This document shows, one piece after another, positions 34,358 through 46,800 of a stretch of DNA of 64,000 nt. Position 1 is the stretch's first letter, and every line of letters begins with the position of its first letter. Position numbers and translations under genes: made by a program. Origin of the DNA: Metopolophium dirhodum (lineage: Eukaryota > Arthropoda > Insecta > Hemiptera > Aphididae); assembly GCF_019925205.1 (NCBI RefSeq), contig NC_083560.1:34704270-34768269 (forward strand), read 5' to 3'. The notes under the pieces were generated by a model. That model saw only the letters and a list, made by a program, of their open reading frames with translations. It ran no database searches and was not told the DNA's origin.

Positions 34358-36198
34358 GAAAAAGGTGGATAAGTGGATGTCGCTCTACTGTACAGTAGGT
34401 TACAAGTGGCTCACTGTATGGATGGTGTTAAATTTGAATTCAATGATATAATATCATTGTATAAGAAAAACGATTCTGAGCGAAGACGGTCAGTCAGCCT
34501 ATGATATTACTAAGTATATTAGATGATATTATTGTGAATTAAGTAATTTATATGATATAACCTATTCACGTGGAGCCATGTTTAAAATTTTCAATCCTTA
34601 GCTATAAATGTTGAACATTTTATAAATTGTTAACAACAAAAGTAGTTATTACATTTTAAATTTTGATCAATTTTGTCGAAATTCGAACTTTAAATGCTTA
34701 TACAAAAAAACTGTGCCTATGCATTTTTAATATTTTTCAACTGCTATAGTAAGTTGTAACATAATGTCAGGATCCTTAAAAAAAAAACTAAAAAGATGCA
34801 AACTGAAAATGTTTGTAAACAGCTCAAAATAAGTCAAAATATTTGGAAAATGTTATGGTGTATAGAAAATGGAAATATAAACATTCAGTAAAATGTTCAT
34901 GTATCTACAGTTATTTTTTTTGAATTACAACAAAATAACAAAATCGTTACTTGATATTATCATCAATGAATATCAATTGTTGTAAAAATAAGAATTTCAA
35001 ACTCTCTTGAAAATTTTATTTGACTTCCTTCTAGAATTTTTTTTTTTGATAAAGGTAGACAAACTTATGCGGAATCTTGTATTAGATTTTAAAATCTTAG
35101 ATTTAAAAAGGACATTTTTCGTGAATTTCTAACTCAATATTTTTTGCAAATTTTCGTCATTTTTACGTATTTTGTCAATATTTGAATTTTAAATGCTTAG
35201 ATATGAAAAAATTATAATTTTTAATATTTTTCAAATACCATTGTATCAATATAGTAGGAGCCTTGTATTACATTTTCAAGCTTTTTTACCCAACATATAA
35301 AGTTTTATTGACATTCATAGAAAAAAAGACTAATAAAATTTGATTTGATTGTAGACATTTTTTTTTTTTTGATAAAGGTAAAAACAAACTTTTGCGGAAT
35401 CTTGTATTAGATTTTAAAATATTAGATTTAAAAAGGACATTTTTCATGAATTTCTAACTCAACATATTTTGAAATTTTCGTCATTTTTACGTATTTTGTC
35501 AATATTTGAACTTTAAATGCTTAGGTATAAAAAAAATTGCGATTTTGGATTTTAAATTTTTTTCATCTGCCTTTGAAACAATATACTAGGAGCCTTCTGT
35601 TAAATTTTCAAGTTTTTTTAACAAACAAATAAAATGTTATTGATATTTATAGAAAAAATATAATATCATTGTATAAGCTCATAAGTCGCTCTAATGTTTT
35701 AAATTTTAACATGTCTAGGTAAGGCTAATATAAGTAAACAACCCAAATTTTAAGTTTTTACGAATGTTTCTAACAGAATTACGACAAAAAAACTCGCAAA
35801 ATTAAAATGTCTATAAATAGCTCAAAAATAGCTAACATTTTCCGAACTTTAAACCGTAGGGAACAAAATTCAAAATACAACAAAAAATATTTTTTGTTAT
35901 TTTTCATTTGAAGCAATATTTCTTGTAGAAAACGTCGTCCGTAATTATTTAACATTATAAAATCGTGAAATCGTACGTTTTTTCTTAATTAACCGCATTT
36001 ATTTCAAGTAGTGTTTCGAAAATCGAAAAATGACCTGTTCACAGTACCAGCTCAAGAATATTACCTTTCAGAAAAGATGCTATACTTGATACCTTTGAGC
36101 AAGTTTAGAAGGAGAAACAGTGTTTACAGAATAAAAAGAAAAAGAAATAAACATCATTGTAAAACCATTACATTCCTCGCTCCGCTCAGAATCTAAAA
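34358..36198 (+). repeat. R1 repeat, long form with internal duplication
   Basis: Head AAAAAGGTGGATAAGTGGAT, tail CCTCGCTCCGCTCAGAATCT ending AAAA at 36198. The 5' flank GACATATTG is shared with the copy at 50947, so these two form a subfamily (CTCTACTGTACAG, CACTGTATGGATGG). A block around 35039-35212 is repeated at 35354-35524 (GATAAAGGTA, GCGGAATCTTGTATTAGATT, AAAAAGGACATTTTTC), 315 bp apart, which explains part of its extra length. The frame 36011-36196 lies within its 3' part. Confidence 0.75.
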
Positions 36199-36320
36199 TA
36201 CCGAAGTTGAAAATCATATAATTTTGTCTGCTATAATATTATACCTATCGTATATTTACTCTACCTAACCCACTTGTAACCCACTGTATAGCAGAGCGGC
36301 ATCGACTTGACCACCTTTTT
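36199..36320 (-). repeat. R3-associated AT segment joined to an inverted R1 head
   Basis: 36199-36265 (TACCGAAGTTGAAAATCATA, AATTTTGTCTGCTATAATAT) is the reverse complement of 13618-13685. 36268-36320 (CTAACCCACTTGTAACCCAC, TATAGCAGAGCGGCATCGAC) is an inverted R1 head. The same junction, R1 head next to this segment, occurs at 13685-13730. Confidence 0.55.
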
Positions 36321-36404
36321 TTATATTATATATGATTTCAAACACGTCTATATCTCTTCTATCGTCTGTAATTGTGTAGGTAAGTGGGCCTCACAGTTTT
36401 TTTT

Positions 36405-36450
36405 ATTTAACTGGTGGTCCACGCGACTAAAAAAGTTGGGAACCTCTGGC
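36405..36450 (+). mobile_element. Lone hAT right terminus
   Basis: CTGGTGGTCCACGCGACTAA then AAAAGTTGGGAACCTCTG matches the right end at 22670-22712. No left partner was found. Confidence 0.5.
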
Positions 36451-36499
36451 ATAAGGCGTTTGGGAAACTCACGCACACTACACACACATCACTCACGGT

Positions 36500-36531
36500 C
36501 ACGATGTAGAGAAGATTTTCTCTACATCGTG
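36500..36531. repeat. Perfect 14-bp hairpin
   Basis: CACGATGTAGAGAA, loop GATT, TTCTCTACATCGTG. The stem is perfect with a 4-base loop, in a GC-richer context (ACTCACGGT before, CTCGCGGTGG after). Confidence 0.8.
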
Positions 36532-37289
36532 CTCGCGGTGGATATAGAATATTGCTGTATCACTTAAAAATGGTTCGCTTTCAACAGCCGAATATAATAA
36601 TTTGGTCATTATAGTTGGCAGGACATTGTAAGAACTTAATTTCAATAAGATCCCTTAATAAGGCTTATAAGTGGCGAAGGATCAGATTTTCAGACTACAA
36701 GTAACAGGACCGCATGCAGTGAGTAGCTACCGTAGACATAATATATAATGTTATAATGTATTGTAATATTATGTTTATGGTAGCTACAACTGCCGCCGCC
36801 GCCGCCGACCGCGAAGTCAAAGCCGAACGAGTATCCCATGCGTCCCTGTTCCCACAATTTCTGTTTTTATTAACTTCGTTTCTGATGATGATTGGGGGAA
36901 TCGGTTACGTCATCGAAAATCGTCATCGACTTCCGCGGTCGGCACCGCGCGGCTATCGTCGGCTTCGTGACAAATCGTTGTCATTTTGAGTTTGAGAAAA
37001 ACCGTTATTAAAATTGTTCACTTTCTTTATATCATCTAAGACTTGAAAATGTAATACAAGGTTCACATGTTTCTCCTCCAAAAGTTTTCCGGAAAATCAC
37101 TAATTCACTAAATCACTGAAGTCATATTAATTTTTCACGAGAGTTTGAAGTTCACATTTTTCGACACGCGATTTCTCGAGGATCGATTTTCTTATTTTTT
37201 CGTAAATCAAATACCAACAACCTTAGATACTTGACATTTATACCGAATAAAATCTATTTTTTGCCACTATTTAAGCTGTGCTTGAGAAT
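36532..37289. other. Spacer; (GCC)n microsatellite
   Basis: A short GCC trinucleotide run lies at about 36791-36806 within a 77-codon open frame (36756-36989) that starts with an Ala run and has one hydrophobic segment. I do not recognise it and regard coding as unproven. 37000-37280 looks like degraded R1-like body text on the minus strand. Confidence 0.35.
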
Positions 37290-38712
37290 TTTTAGATTCT
37301 GAGTGGAACGATGAATGGATGAATGTATTGAATTTACAATGTGTGTTTTTTTTTTAAAATTTTTTTATTAATTTTTATTTTTTTTTGTACCTTTTAGGAC
37401 AGTAAAAGTGCTTGGATTTTCTTCAACAGTATTTCTTCTGATAGTAAAGTGAATCTAGTTGGTCTAGTTGGTCAGAAGTAAAATTTTCCCAGTAGTTTTC
37501 AAAAGCACCGCGAAAAACAGAAGAAAAATTAAGGTACTTTTACACAAAATTGGTTTTCGAAAAATCGATTTTGGTTTTTGGTGCAACTCTTAAACAAATG
37601 AACAAATATACATGATATTTTCATTGGTTGTTTATATTGGCATTTTATATTCACGATAAAATTTTAAAAATAATTTGATTTGTTTTGAACTGTTTAGGAA
37701 CATTTTCAGTTTCCAATTTTATTAGTAATTTTTTCTATGGATGTCTATAAAACTTTATTTGTTGGGTGAAAAAGCTTGAAAATTAATATAAAGCTGCTAC
37801 TATATTATTAAAATGATATTTGAAAAATATTAAAAATCCTTTAGTCACATTTTTTATTTATAACCATTTAAAATTCAAATCTTAACAAAATACGGAAAAA
37901 TCACGAAAATTCATAAAAATTTTTCTTTTTACATCTAATATTTGAAAATGTATTACAAGATTGTCCAAAGGTTGTCTACCGTTGTCAAATAAAAAAATTT
38001 CTACAAAAAAGTCAAACTGAATTTTTATGAGCGTTTGAAATTTATATTTTTATAACATTTGATATTCACTCGATTTCTTATGTAACGATTATCTTATTTT
38101 GTTATAATTAAAAAACGTATGACTGTTGATACTTGAAAATTTCACTGATTGTTTATATTAACATTTTCTATACACGATAAAATTTTGAAAATAATTTGAT
38201 TCTTTTTGAGCTGCTTACGGAGATTGTCAGTTTTCAATTTTTTAAGTTTTTTTTTTCTATAAATATCAATAAAATTTTATTTGTTGGGTAAAAAAGCGTG
38301 AAAATGTAATATAAGGCTCCTGATATATCGTTCTAATAGCAGTTGAAAAATATTAAAAATACATCGGCACAATTTTTTTTATAAGCATTTAAAGTTCAAA
38401 TTTTGACAAAATTTATCAAATTTATAATTTAATAATTATTTTGTAGATAAAAATTTATAAAATGTTCAACTTTTATAGCTAAGGATTGAAAATTTAAAAG
38501 AAAGCTCCACGTAAATAGGTTATATATAAATTACTTTATTCACAATAATATCATCAAATATACTTGGTAATATCATAGACTGACTGACCGTTTTCGCTCA
38601 GAATCGTTTTTCTTAGACAATGATATTATATCATTGAATTAAATTTTGACACCATCCATTACAGTAACGCACTCGTAACCTCATGTACAGCAGAGTGACA
38701 TCCTACCTTTTT
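37290..38712 (-). repeat. R1 repeat, long form, inverted, near full length
   Basis: The tail (TTTTAGATTCTGAGTGGAAC) is at 37290 and the head (ATGTACAGCAGAGTGACATC, CTACCTTTTTG) ends at about 38712. Landmarks match 50947-52434 in reverse order, including CCTTTTAGGACAGTAAAAGT and TTTTTGGTGCAACTCTTAAA. It is one of three long copies with both ends. Confidence 0.8.
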
Positions 38713-39313
38713 GATTTTGATTTTTAACTTTTTCTTCATATATCGATAAACCTTTTTTCACTGGGTCGAAAAGATTGAAATTGTACCTGACACAAGGTTT
38801 CTCTTTAAACAAGCTTTTATAATAGCAATTTACAAATATTTAAGATATATGGGCACGATAGTTTTTAGAAGGAGTCTATTTAAGGCTGGGCAATATTATA
38901 ATATTATATTACCTACCTTGTCTATCCATTCTACCTCAAAATAAATTGGAATGGATGCAAAAACTAATTTTAGTTATAATAACTAATAATTATTATAGGT
39001 TAAATAGCATAAAAACAACAAATCTATACTAGGTATACTATTCTACTGAAAATGGTTTACTCTGGTAGTCAGAACTTTCGGAACATGCAAGAACAGAATA
39101 TGAACTTTCAACCGTTGGTAGTTGGTACCTACGGGTGATCGCACCTATGGTTTATTTTTAGAGGGGTTTGGAGTGAATTTTGGCCGACTGGTATTTTACT
39201 ATTTTATAGCCTCTTAATTTAATCACTTATCATTTTTGTACTGTACAAAACGGATAACATAACAACTGATAATTTGATAAGTGATAACGTTTTTGATATC
39301 GATATAATTGAAA
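38713..39313. other. Spacer with R1-like debris and a hAT-type terminus
   Basis: 38740-38870 resembles R1 body text. AAGGCTGGGCAATATTATAA at 38884 looks like a hAT left terminus, but no right end was found. Confidence 0.4.
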
Positions 39314-39595
39314 GAGGACGTTACAATGTTACACCGACATTTGCTGTCTCCTTATGAGTATTTTAAAATTGTAAATTGTTTGTACATATTAAAATACTCA
39401 CAACACGCTTTAAAATTAAAATATAATAAAAAACCCACGAGATTGCCTAAATAATAATCTTACCTTTAAATTTTATATGAGGTAAATTCACTCTAATTTT
39501 TAAACTAACAGAGCTAAACGTGTTCTGCTAAGCGTACAATGTGGTATGTTATGCACCTATAAGACGGAGACAACAAATGTCGGTGTAACGTCCTA
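39314..39595. mobile_element. MITE, GAGGACGTTACACC ends, TTAA at the right flank
   Basis: The left text GAGGACGTTACAATGTTACA then CCGACATTTGCTGTCTCC and the right text GGAGACAACAAATGTCGGTG then TAACGTCCTA are inverted repeats; the left has a 6-bp internal duplication. TTAA follows the right end (39596-39599). 39485-39560 is related to the arm of the 6044-6480 element (CTAACAGAGCTAAACGTG). Confidence 0.75.
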
Positions 39596-39727
39596 TTAAA
39601 TTTTCAAGACTTAGATTTATAAAGAAAAATGTTTATGAATTTCTAACTCAAAATGATATCGACATTTTCGTGGTTTTTATGTATTTTGTCAACATTTTAA
39701 CTTTATATGCTTCAAAAAAATGCTTAA

Positions 39728-40165
39728 GAGGATGTCAGCGCACTATTGGTTTCCTCTCTCTGACCCACCCGCAACATAGACGAAACGCATTTGCGCAGAA
39801 TCGTTTTTTCTATGTTTTAAAGTAATCTTAGAGTAAAATCATCCATTACAAAAAAGATAGAGAATAATATTTTTGAGGGAATGTCATATCGATTTTATAT
39901 TTTATTTTTACAAGACTTTGTATTTGAGTTTCAAAATAAACAAAAAAATGTTGTAAATTTAAATGATGTATAAATTGTTTTAAAACAATATTTAGAGACA
40001 TCGATATGACATTCCCTCAAAAATATTATTCTCTATCCTTTTTGTAATGGGTGAATTTACTCTAAGATTACTTAAAAACATAGAAAAAACGATTCTGTGC
40101 AAATGCGTTTTGTCTATGTTGCGCGTGGGCCAGAGAGAGAAAACCAATAGTGCGCTGACATCCTC
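39728..40165. mobile_element. 438-bp fold-back MITE between TTAA sites
   Basis: Arms 39728-39894 and 40000-40165 are reverse complements with about ten differences in 167 positions; the loop is 105 bp. TTAA flanks both ends (39724-39727 and 40166-40169), the signature duplication of piggyBac-type insertion. Ends are GAGGATGTCAGCGCACTATT and its inverse. No coding capacity. Confidence 0.9.
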
Positions 40166-40169
40166 TTAA

Positions 40170-40672
40170 TATTATGCATCAATAACAAAAAGTGGTGTCG
40201 AAAATATGTTGTTGACATTTTTTAGAAGCTATTTATAATTTAAGTTTTAAAATAATAGAACTGAAGGCCTTGAAATTAAAAATATTTCATATAACTACCT
40301 ATTTACGTATTTTACATGTTAATAAATTATATACATAATTTTTTTTATATAGAATAGCAAAAGATACTTATATTAATTAATGCTTTTAACTTTTAAAATA
40401 ATATAAAAACGTTTCATGTTTATTATTTACCTGACTAAATTCAATCATTTGGCTGTAAAATTACTGGGTGGACAGTATAATCGCATAAAAGTTAAGTTCT
40501 TTGACTATTTGTCTAGGCGTTTAGTAAAATGCCCGAGTTGACTATAATATTCCTATGAAATAATATATTATGTATATATTTATTTTGGCCTTTTACTTTA
40601 TCCACTCATTTGGTTAATGGACTCAAATGGTCTAGTCCGAAAGTGAGTCCAATAAGCAATGACTACTACATA
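40170..40672. other. AT-rich spacer, no gene seen
   Basis: Nothing recognised. Confidence 0.45.
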
Positions 40673-40819
40673 CAGTGACATTTCCACATAACGAACTTCA
40701 ATTTATCAACATTTACTGTTTAACGAAATATTTTTGAGAACCAAACTTATTCGATTTCATTTAACGAAATTAAAATTTTTTTATGCTCTGCGAGACTTCG
40801 TAGAAGGGATTTTTCACAG
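40673..40819. mobile_element. pogo/Tigger-like MITE, copy 2
   Basis: Left TA then CAGTGACATTTCCACATAAC; right GGGATTTTTCACAG then TA. The interior TTAACGAAATATTTTTGAGA and TTTTTTTATGCTCTG is shared with 15808-15996. Confidence 0.5.
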
Positions 40820-40934
40820 TAGGTACCTATTATGCTTTTCGTATTTTTTAATGTTCACAAGCATATCTATTATACAATGATACCACTTATGGACATATTT
40901 GTCAATTATATGTTCATTGTCTAAGGACCATGGC

Positions 40935-41480
40935 CAAAGGTGGGCAAGTTAATGAAAATAATGAACTGTGGAAATTCAATTAAATTGCCTTCAGTTGAGT
41001 TAAAAGTTAACAAAAAAATAAATATTTAACTAGATAAGTTTTAAGTTGAGATACAAAATAAACTTAACTTAACTCAACTCAGTTAAAAAGTTAATTTTTT
41101 TTCAATTTACAATATTATGAAGTAGGTGCTTCCGTCGAATTTTGATTTACACAAATATTTATCAAGAAGTTTAAATAAACGGTTTAACACTGTAAAAAAT
41201 TAGATATTATAATTATTAATTAGAAAAAAAATGACCAAAATCAAAAAAGAGTTATTGAATAAGTATTGTCTAATTGGTTCTGCATGACACAAAAAGAAAA
41301 TTAACTCAATTGTACGACAATTATAATCAACTATAAAAAGTTAAGTTACAAAATAAACATTTTTACTGAATAAATTAATAAGTTAAAAACAAAAATAATT
41401 AACTAGTTAAGTTAAAAAGTTTAAAAAAATAAACATTTTAGCTTAACTTTAACTTTTTAACAAGTTAATGTCCACCTTTG
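40935..41480. mobile_element. hAT-type MITE with CAAAGGTGGGC ends, copy 1
   Basis: Left CAAAGGTGGGCAAGTTAATG; right CAAGTTAATGTCCACCTTTG. Flanking 8-mers accatggc and accagtac match at 5 of 8. The interior is built from AGTTAA/TTAACT motifs. Close relative of 61398-61908. Confidence 0.65.
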
Positions 41481-42033
41481 ACCAGTACCTACAATAAATG
41501 TAAAAATTAATGACGTGCATACAATATTCTTTACAAGAAATTGCTAATAAATGTAGTAAAGAATTGCCAGAAATATTCATATCTATTCAATATAAATCAC
41601 CTAGCTAGCTGGTGGCTGGTTTCATATGCATATACATATTTATAATAATGAGAATCTAAAACACATAATGTATTTTTCTTATGTTATGACCAAATTTACG
41701 AACATATTATCTTTTAAATCATAATAACAACAATAAACTAGTTATGTAAATGATAAATGTTTAATAATGCAATTGTAAAATATGTGTAACAATGACACAT
41801 ATCATTTTGTCCTTACATAAATATATTTTTTTTCGACATTTATTGAATTATATACAATCTGTAATGGTATTTATAATAAGCATAATATGTGAGAAAAAAA
41901 AAATTTACACAAGACGTGGAGACGTGATGAGAGTCAACCAACAGTAACACTCTTAAACTCAAAATAAATCTATATGAAAAATAAATTTATCACGAATACA
42001 ATTACGATTTATAAACCATATAATATACAGTTA
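41481..42033. other. AT-rich spacer, no gene seen
   Basis: Nothing recognised. Confidence 0.45.
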
Positions 42034-42472
42034 CAGTATAACAGAAAGATCTGATAATTATCCTTCTTAAACGAATTAGATACATTTTGAAAATTAAATA
42101 ATTTAAGAAATATGCTCATGTCAAGCATTTCCCAAAAATAATATATTGAAAAAAGTTATTACGTTTTAAATTAGTTTACTTCAAAAAACTATTGTTATTT
42201 TAAAAATTCTAAAATATAAACTACTTGGCTTAAATAAATGTTTTTACCATAAAATTAGTTTTTATAATCATATTTACAAATTGGACTAATTTTTTGAAAC
42301 CATTAATCAAATTTTAAATTTTTTTATTTTAAGTAGATACTAAAATATATTTTTTTTTTATATTATACGAGTAGCGCTAGTGACTAAACTATATATTTGA
42401 AAAAATATAATAAAAATATTGATTAAAACAAAAGTTATTTTGTCCGTCAGGTCTTTCTGTAATTACACACTG
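42034..42472. mobile_element. TIR element with CAGGGTGTAA-type ends, copy 2
   Basis: Left CAGTATAACAGAAAGATCTG; right GTCAGGTCTTTCTGTAATTA then CACACTG. TA precedes the left end and follows the right end. The interior matches 27837-28309 inverted. Confidence 0.55.
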
Positions 42473-42826
42473 TATACCATAAAATATTTATCTGACTAAG
42501 CTTATGAAAAAATAATCTTAAATAGTTAAATCACAACAACAATACAATTCTAGTTATATAACAGACAAATGTTAAATATTCAAAAGTTTAAACTTGCAAT
42601 TGTCGATCACAGTAAAACCGTCATTTAATAATTCATTTTTAATTGCTAAGAAGTTTTTTTGATTCAAAGATTTCACGACAAACTTATGTGAAAAATTAAC
42701 TCTATTGATATAATTACAAAATAATCAAGGAAAACAAAAATTAATTATAGAAAAATAATAACTATTATGCAAAATCAGCTTTTGACAAAATCGATTTTAT
42801 TTGATATCATTTATTGAAAATAAATA

Positions 42827-42974
42827 CAGTTAAATTTTCATAGAATGAACTTCCATTTAACAAAATGTTCTGTTATTTTTGAAAACCAATTTAATTTAAT
42901 AATATTTAAAAAAATTCTCTGTAATACAAATTTTTTTGTTGTCCATGAGACCTTGTAATATGGAAGTTTCACTG
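42827..42974. mobile_element. pogo/Tigger-like MITE, copy 3
   Basis: TA then CAGTTAAATTTTCATAGAAT at the left; TATGGAAGTTTCACTG then TA at the right. CATTTAACAAAATGTTCTG and AATACAAATTTTTTTGTTGT match the other two copies. Confidence 0.5.
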
Positions 42975-43814
42975 TACTTCACATGGTTCTTCATTAGTTT
43001 TTTTTTAAAAAAATATCAAAAATCCAGTCTTAATTATCATTTTTTGTAGGCTTTTTAAATATCGTTAGTTTATTGCCTTCAAAATTTCTCATCCTAATAA
43101 AATGAAGAACCCAAACTCTGGGGTCCGTGGTGAAGTTATGATTGAGTGAACCTCAATGTTTACCGGTTTATATTAAATATTTATACCTATCCATTGTTAA
43201 CTATATATTTGCCAAAACAATAAGCCAAAATGTATGTAGTTCAAAACAGACATTGAAAAAGAACAATAAATAAAAATAATATATATCATAAACAATATTA
43301 AAAAAAAAATAAAAATATGAGAAACATTAAATTGTCTAATGTCTGTGTTATAATGTAATTATAAACTTAAAATCTAATTGAAAATTAAAAAATTAAAAAT
43401 GTTTAGGTTATTTAAAAAATCTAGTTAGTTGTAAAATATCATAATGAATGAATAACAATAAAATTAAATTCAATAGAAAACAATATTCAATAACATTTTT
43501 TGTAAAATAGTTTAATTAAAATTATTCAGGTACCTCAGTATCTAAATCATATATTTGAATGAATGTTGAGCAATAGTTTTTCAGGTGAACAGTCAGTCTT
43601 GAGCTTTTTTACAACTAACGGACCATTATATGTCTTATTTACAATAATAATTATGGTTTGTTATTAAATATACTTATTAAATATAAATTTAGACTATGTT
43701 CCTAAGGAAGTAGAAGGATTTTCATTCAATACATAACAAAACCTATAAAAAGATTTTATTATCTAAATCTAGATCAATTATTGTATTAGAATTGTTATTT
43801 TCGTTTTATGATAT
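42975..43814. other. AT-rich DNA, probably 3' UTR and downstream of the MRGBP-like gene
   Basis: No gene seen. The minus-strand transcript of the neighbouring gene would end somewhere here; I did not fix a polyadenylation site. Confidence 0.4.
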
Positions 43815-46800
43815 CTTATGGAACACGGCTGGTGGAAGGCTGACTCACTTTCGTTTGAGCTCCTAAACATAAAATATTAAACCAATTATAAAAAACAATT
43901 CATAATAATATTTTAAATTGATAGAGTATGAGACATAATTAGGATATTAGTATTTGTTATATACTTATATAGTATAAAATTTGAAATAAAAATAATCCTC
44001 ATTGCTTAAGGGGAGTCCAGCGTATCATGTTTTAAGAAGTTATATTTAGGCAATTCACGTGACATGGACATTTGAGCTATGTGTGAGTAGTAATTAATGA
44101 ACAATAGTGTGTGTTTTCGAGAATCACTGAAATTCCACATCGCGGACGCACCGATACCTTCGGGGACTAGGGCGCTGTGAGGATCTGGCAGTGACTTCGT
44201 GAAGAGCGTGTCGGTCACAGGTTAGGTGAAGTCTCTGGGAGGCGTGGTCGGGCCAACCGTGGGCCCGTGGTACACGGCCCAAAACTTGGGAAGATTACAA
44301 GCTGAGGCAAGTCGCCGACGAAGCTTCGTCCAAGCATCCTACTACTGATGTGCTTTACCCAACGGGAGGCAAGGATGGTACTTCGAGATGTGAGGGGGCC
44401 CCTCGGCGTTGAGAAATTGATTCCGAGTCCTCACACGTCGATCGCGGCGGACACTGCTTCACGGTCAACGGTGGTTTGGTTTCGGAGTGGCGGTTTGCAG
44501 GCGCATACTATGTGGTTAAAGGCCGTACGCTTGGTCAGGGGAAGGCTGCCGAGTGACGAAGCCGTGTCAACTTGTCCGAGGAAACACGAACCCTCCTTAG
44601 CGCCCACCCAGCCTATCGTTGGGGCTATATGCAGCGAAGGTTGTCCGTAGCCAAAACGGGAATCAAAATGAATAGATTGCGGCCCCATCAAGGTGGCGAA
44701 AGGCACCTGTATGTTCTAGGCGGATGGTACGGGTGTGCCGGAGAAACCCTCCGCGCGCACCCGGTGCTCGTGGTCCTCAGATGACGTGCGGTTGCCTACC
44801 TGCCGGCCACGAACACGTCAGTCATACTTCGTTATGCAGGAAGGGACGGTGGGCGGCGGCAGTAAGACCTTCGCGGCTCTGGACTAGCACTCAGTGCTAA
44901 TAAAAGGTCAGCGGTTGTAGCCGAAAGGTATCAAAACCCGGGAGCTTCGTGTAATTCCACATTGGTAACCTCCACTGAATGCGATGAATTTGGATGGATA
45001 CATTTTTTTTCAAAATGTACTATTACTAATTAAGTGTTACTAAAAAAAAAAATTAACTAAAAATGTAATTTCGTATAAAACACAGACAAGAAGCGACCAA
45101 GTTCTAATATTTTTTCGAAATTAAAATTGGATAAATAATACGCTAGCAATAGTGACAATCAATATTCATAAATAATTGGAGATGACCGGATGAATTTATC
45201 GACTTTAAATATTGGTGAGTAAAGCTAACATTATTTGATAAATATAATATAAACAGTGAACTCAAATATGTCTTGTACAACATTCTTATTATGACTAACT
45301 TTAATATTAAATGTTAAGATAACCTCTTCTGCATAAATAAAAATTTAAGCATTTAGTCACATGATATAACTAGTTTTAAATAATTCAACTGTAAAGATTC
45401 ATAGATATCAGTATCGCAAATTTGAGTATGGAAATATAATTTTCTGCTGGTAGGCCAGGGTCACAATAATGTAATGTTGCACTCGAGCGGGCGATCAATA
45501 ATAGATAAATATTTTATTTTTTTTCATATATACTGTGATTCAACTTAAAATTTGACCAGGAGTCACTGTAGCCTGGAGTACATGAACTGGGCATCACTAA
45601 ACTATTCTTTTTAAAACTCAGTGATATGTTTAGTTAAGTATTGACCAACATATATCGCTAACGCAATATTATTGTTTCAACTCTAAGTTATCAAAAACCA
45701 CTTTTTTTAAAACATGTAAAACAACAATATATTGTTTTATTCTATTAATTTACATTGAAAGTTGAGCACTGTTATATTTATATTTCAAATATTGGAGATA
45801 AAGTCAATTCAAAATACCTTCTTGGGCCAATTTAGCTCCTTCTTCTTCCATCAAACACTTTCGTTTTGGAACCCTCGCTACCGGAAATTCGATTTGGTCC
45901 TATGATAAAAAACAAACAGTGAACATTAAAATATTATATAAATATACAATTTAACATATTATTATTTTTATCAAAACTTACTGCCAAGTACAAATCCCAG
46001 TGCGCGTGTAAGAATGTCCATATGTCCTTAATAGGAACATTCATGCCAAGACGTTTGCTAACACGATCTTTAATTAATTTCACATTAAGATGTTTATGTA
46101 ACCCTTATAAACACAAATCATTTCATCAAAAGGGTTAATATTTATATTAATCAAAATAAATTAGTAACAGTACTAGTAATATTTGGCCATTCTTAAGTTA
46201 TGAAAAGTTAAATTTACAAAAAAAATAGTTATTAGTACATATTTTGGTCTAAAATAATTAATTCTATTAAGGTTATTCTGACTAAGCATTTTAATTATTG
46301 TATATTTAACTAGTTAAGTTAGGTTAATTTGACTAAAAAATATATACAAAATTAAGGCGTTTTTTGGTACTTAGGTACTAACCAGAACTACCTACCCGCT
46401 CCGCAGTGTACAAAAATTAACTAGACTATCAGACGCCAGGCATACGTATTTTCTGGACTAGGCGTAACAGTTTTTTTTTTTTATAAATATATTAGGTAGG
46501 TGCCTATTACAGTTCAACTTAAACAAAAGATAATATTTATTTTTAAATAAGTTAATAATTGTACAAAATATATAGTATGGTATCAATATATAGTATTTAA
46601 GACTGCACGTACACTTGGGAAAATATTCAATCTTATTTTTGTATGAAACAACTCTATTCTAGACGAATAGGCCATACATCTTATAGCATGGCCAGGTATC
46701 TTGTTAATTTTATACAGAGTGGGAATAGTGTCATCGTAGTAATGAATACCAATTTTTGTTTTATCTATCAAAATAAAAGTCATGTAAATTGTTATCTTTG

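Noticed and set aside
36756..36989. Membrane protein gene with an Ala run
   Set aside because: The Ala run comes from a GCC microsatellite; no splice sites, family or conserved motif seen.
40935..41480. Tandem or CRISPR-like array of AGTTAA
   Set aside because: The motif spacing is irregular and the whole is bounded by inverted ends, so it is a transposon interior.
44348..44784. Protein genes in the GC-rich island
   Set aside because: Frames are open on both strands at once and none matches a family; stop codons are simply rare in GC-rich DNA.
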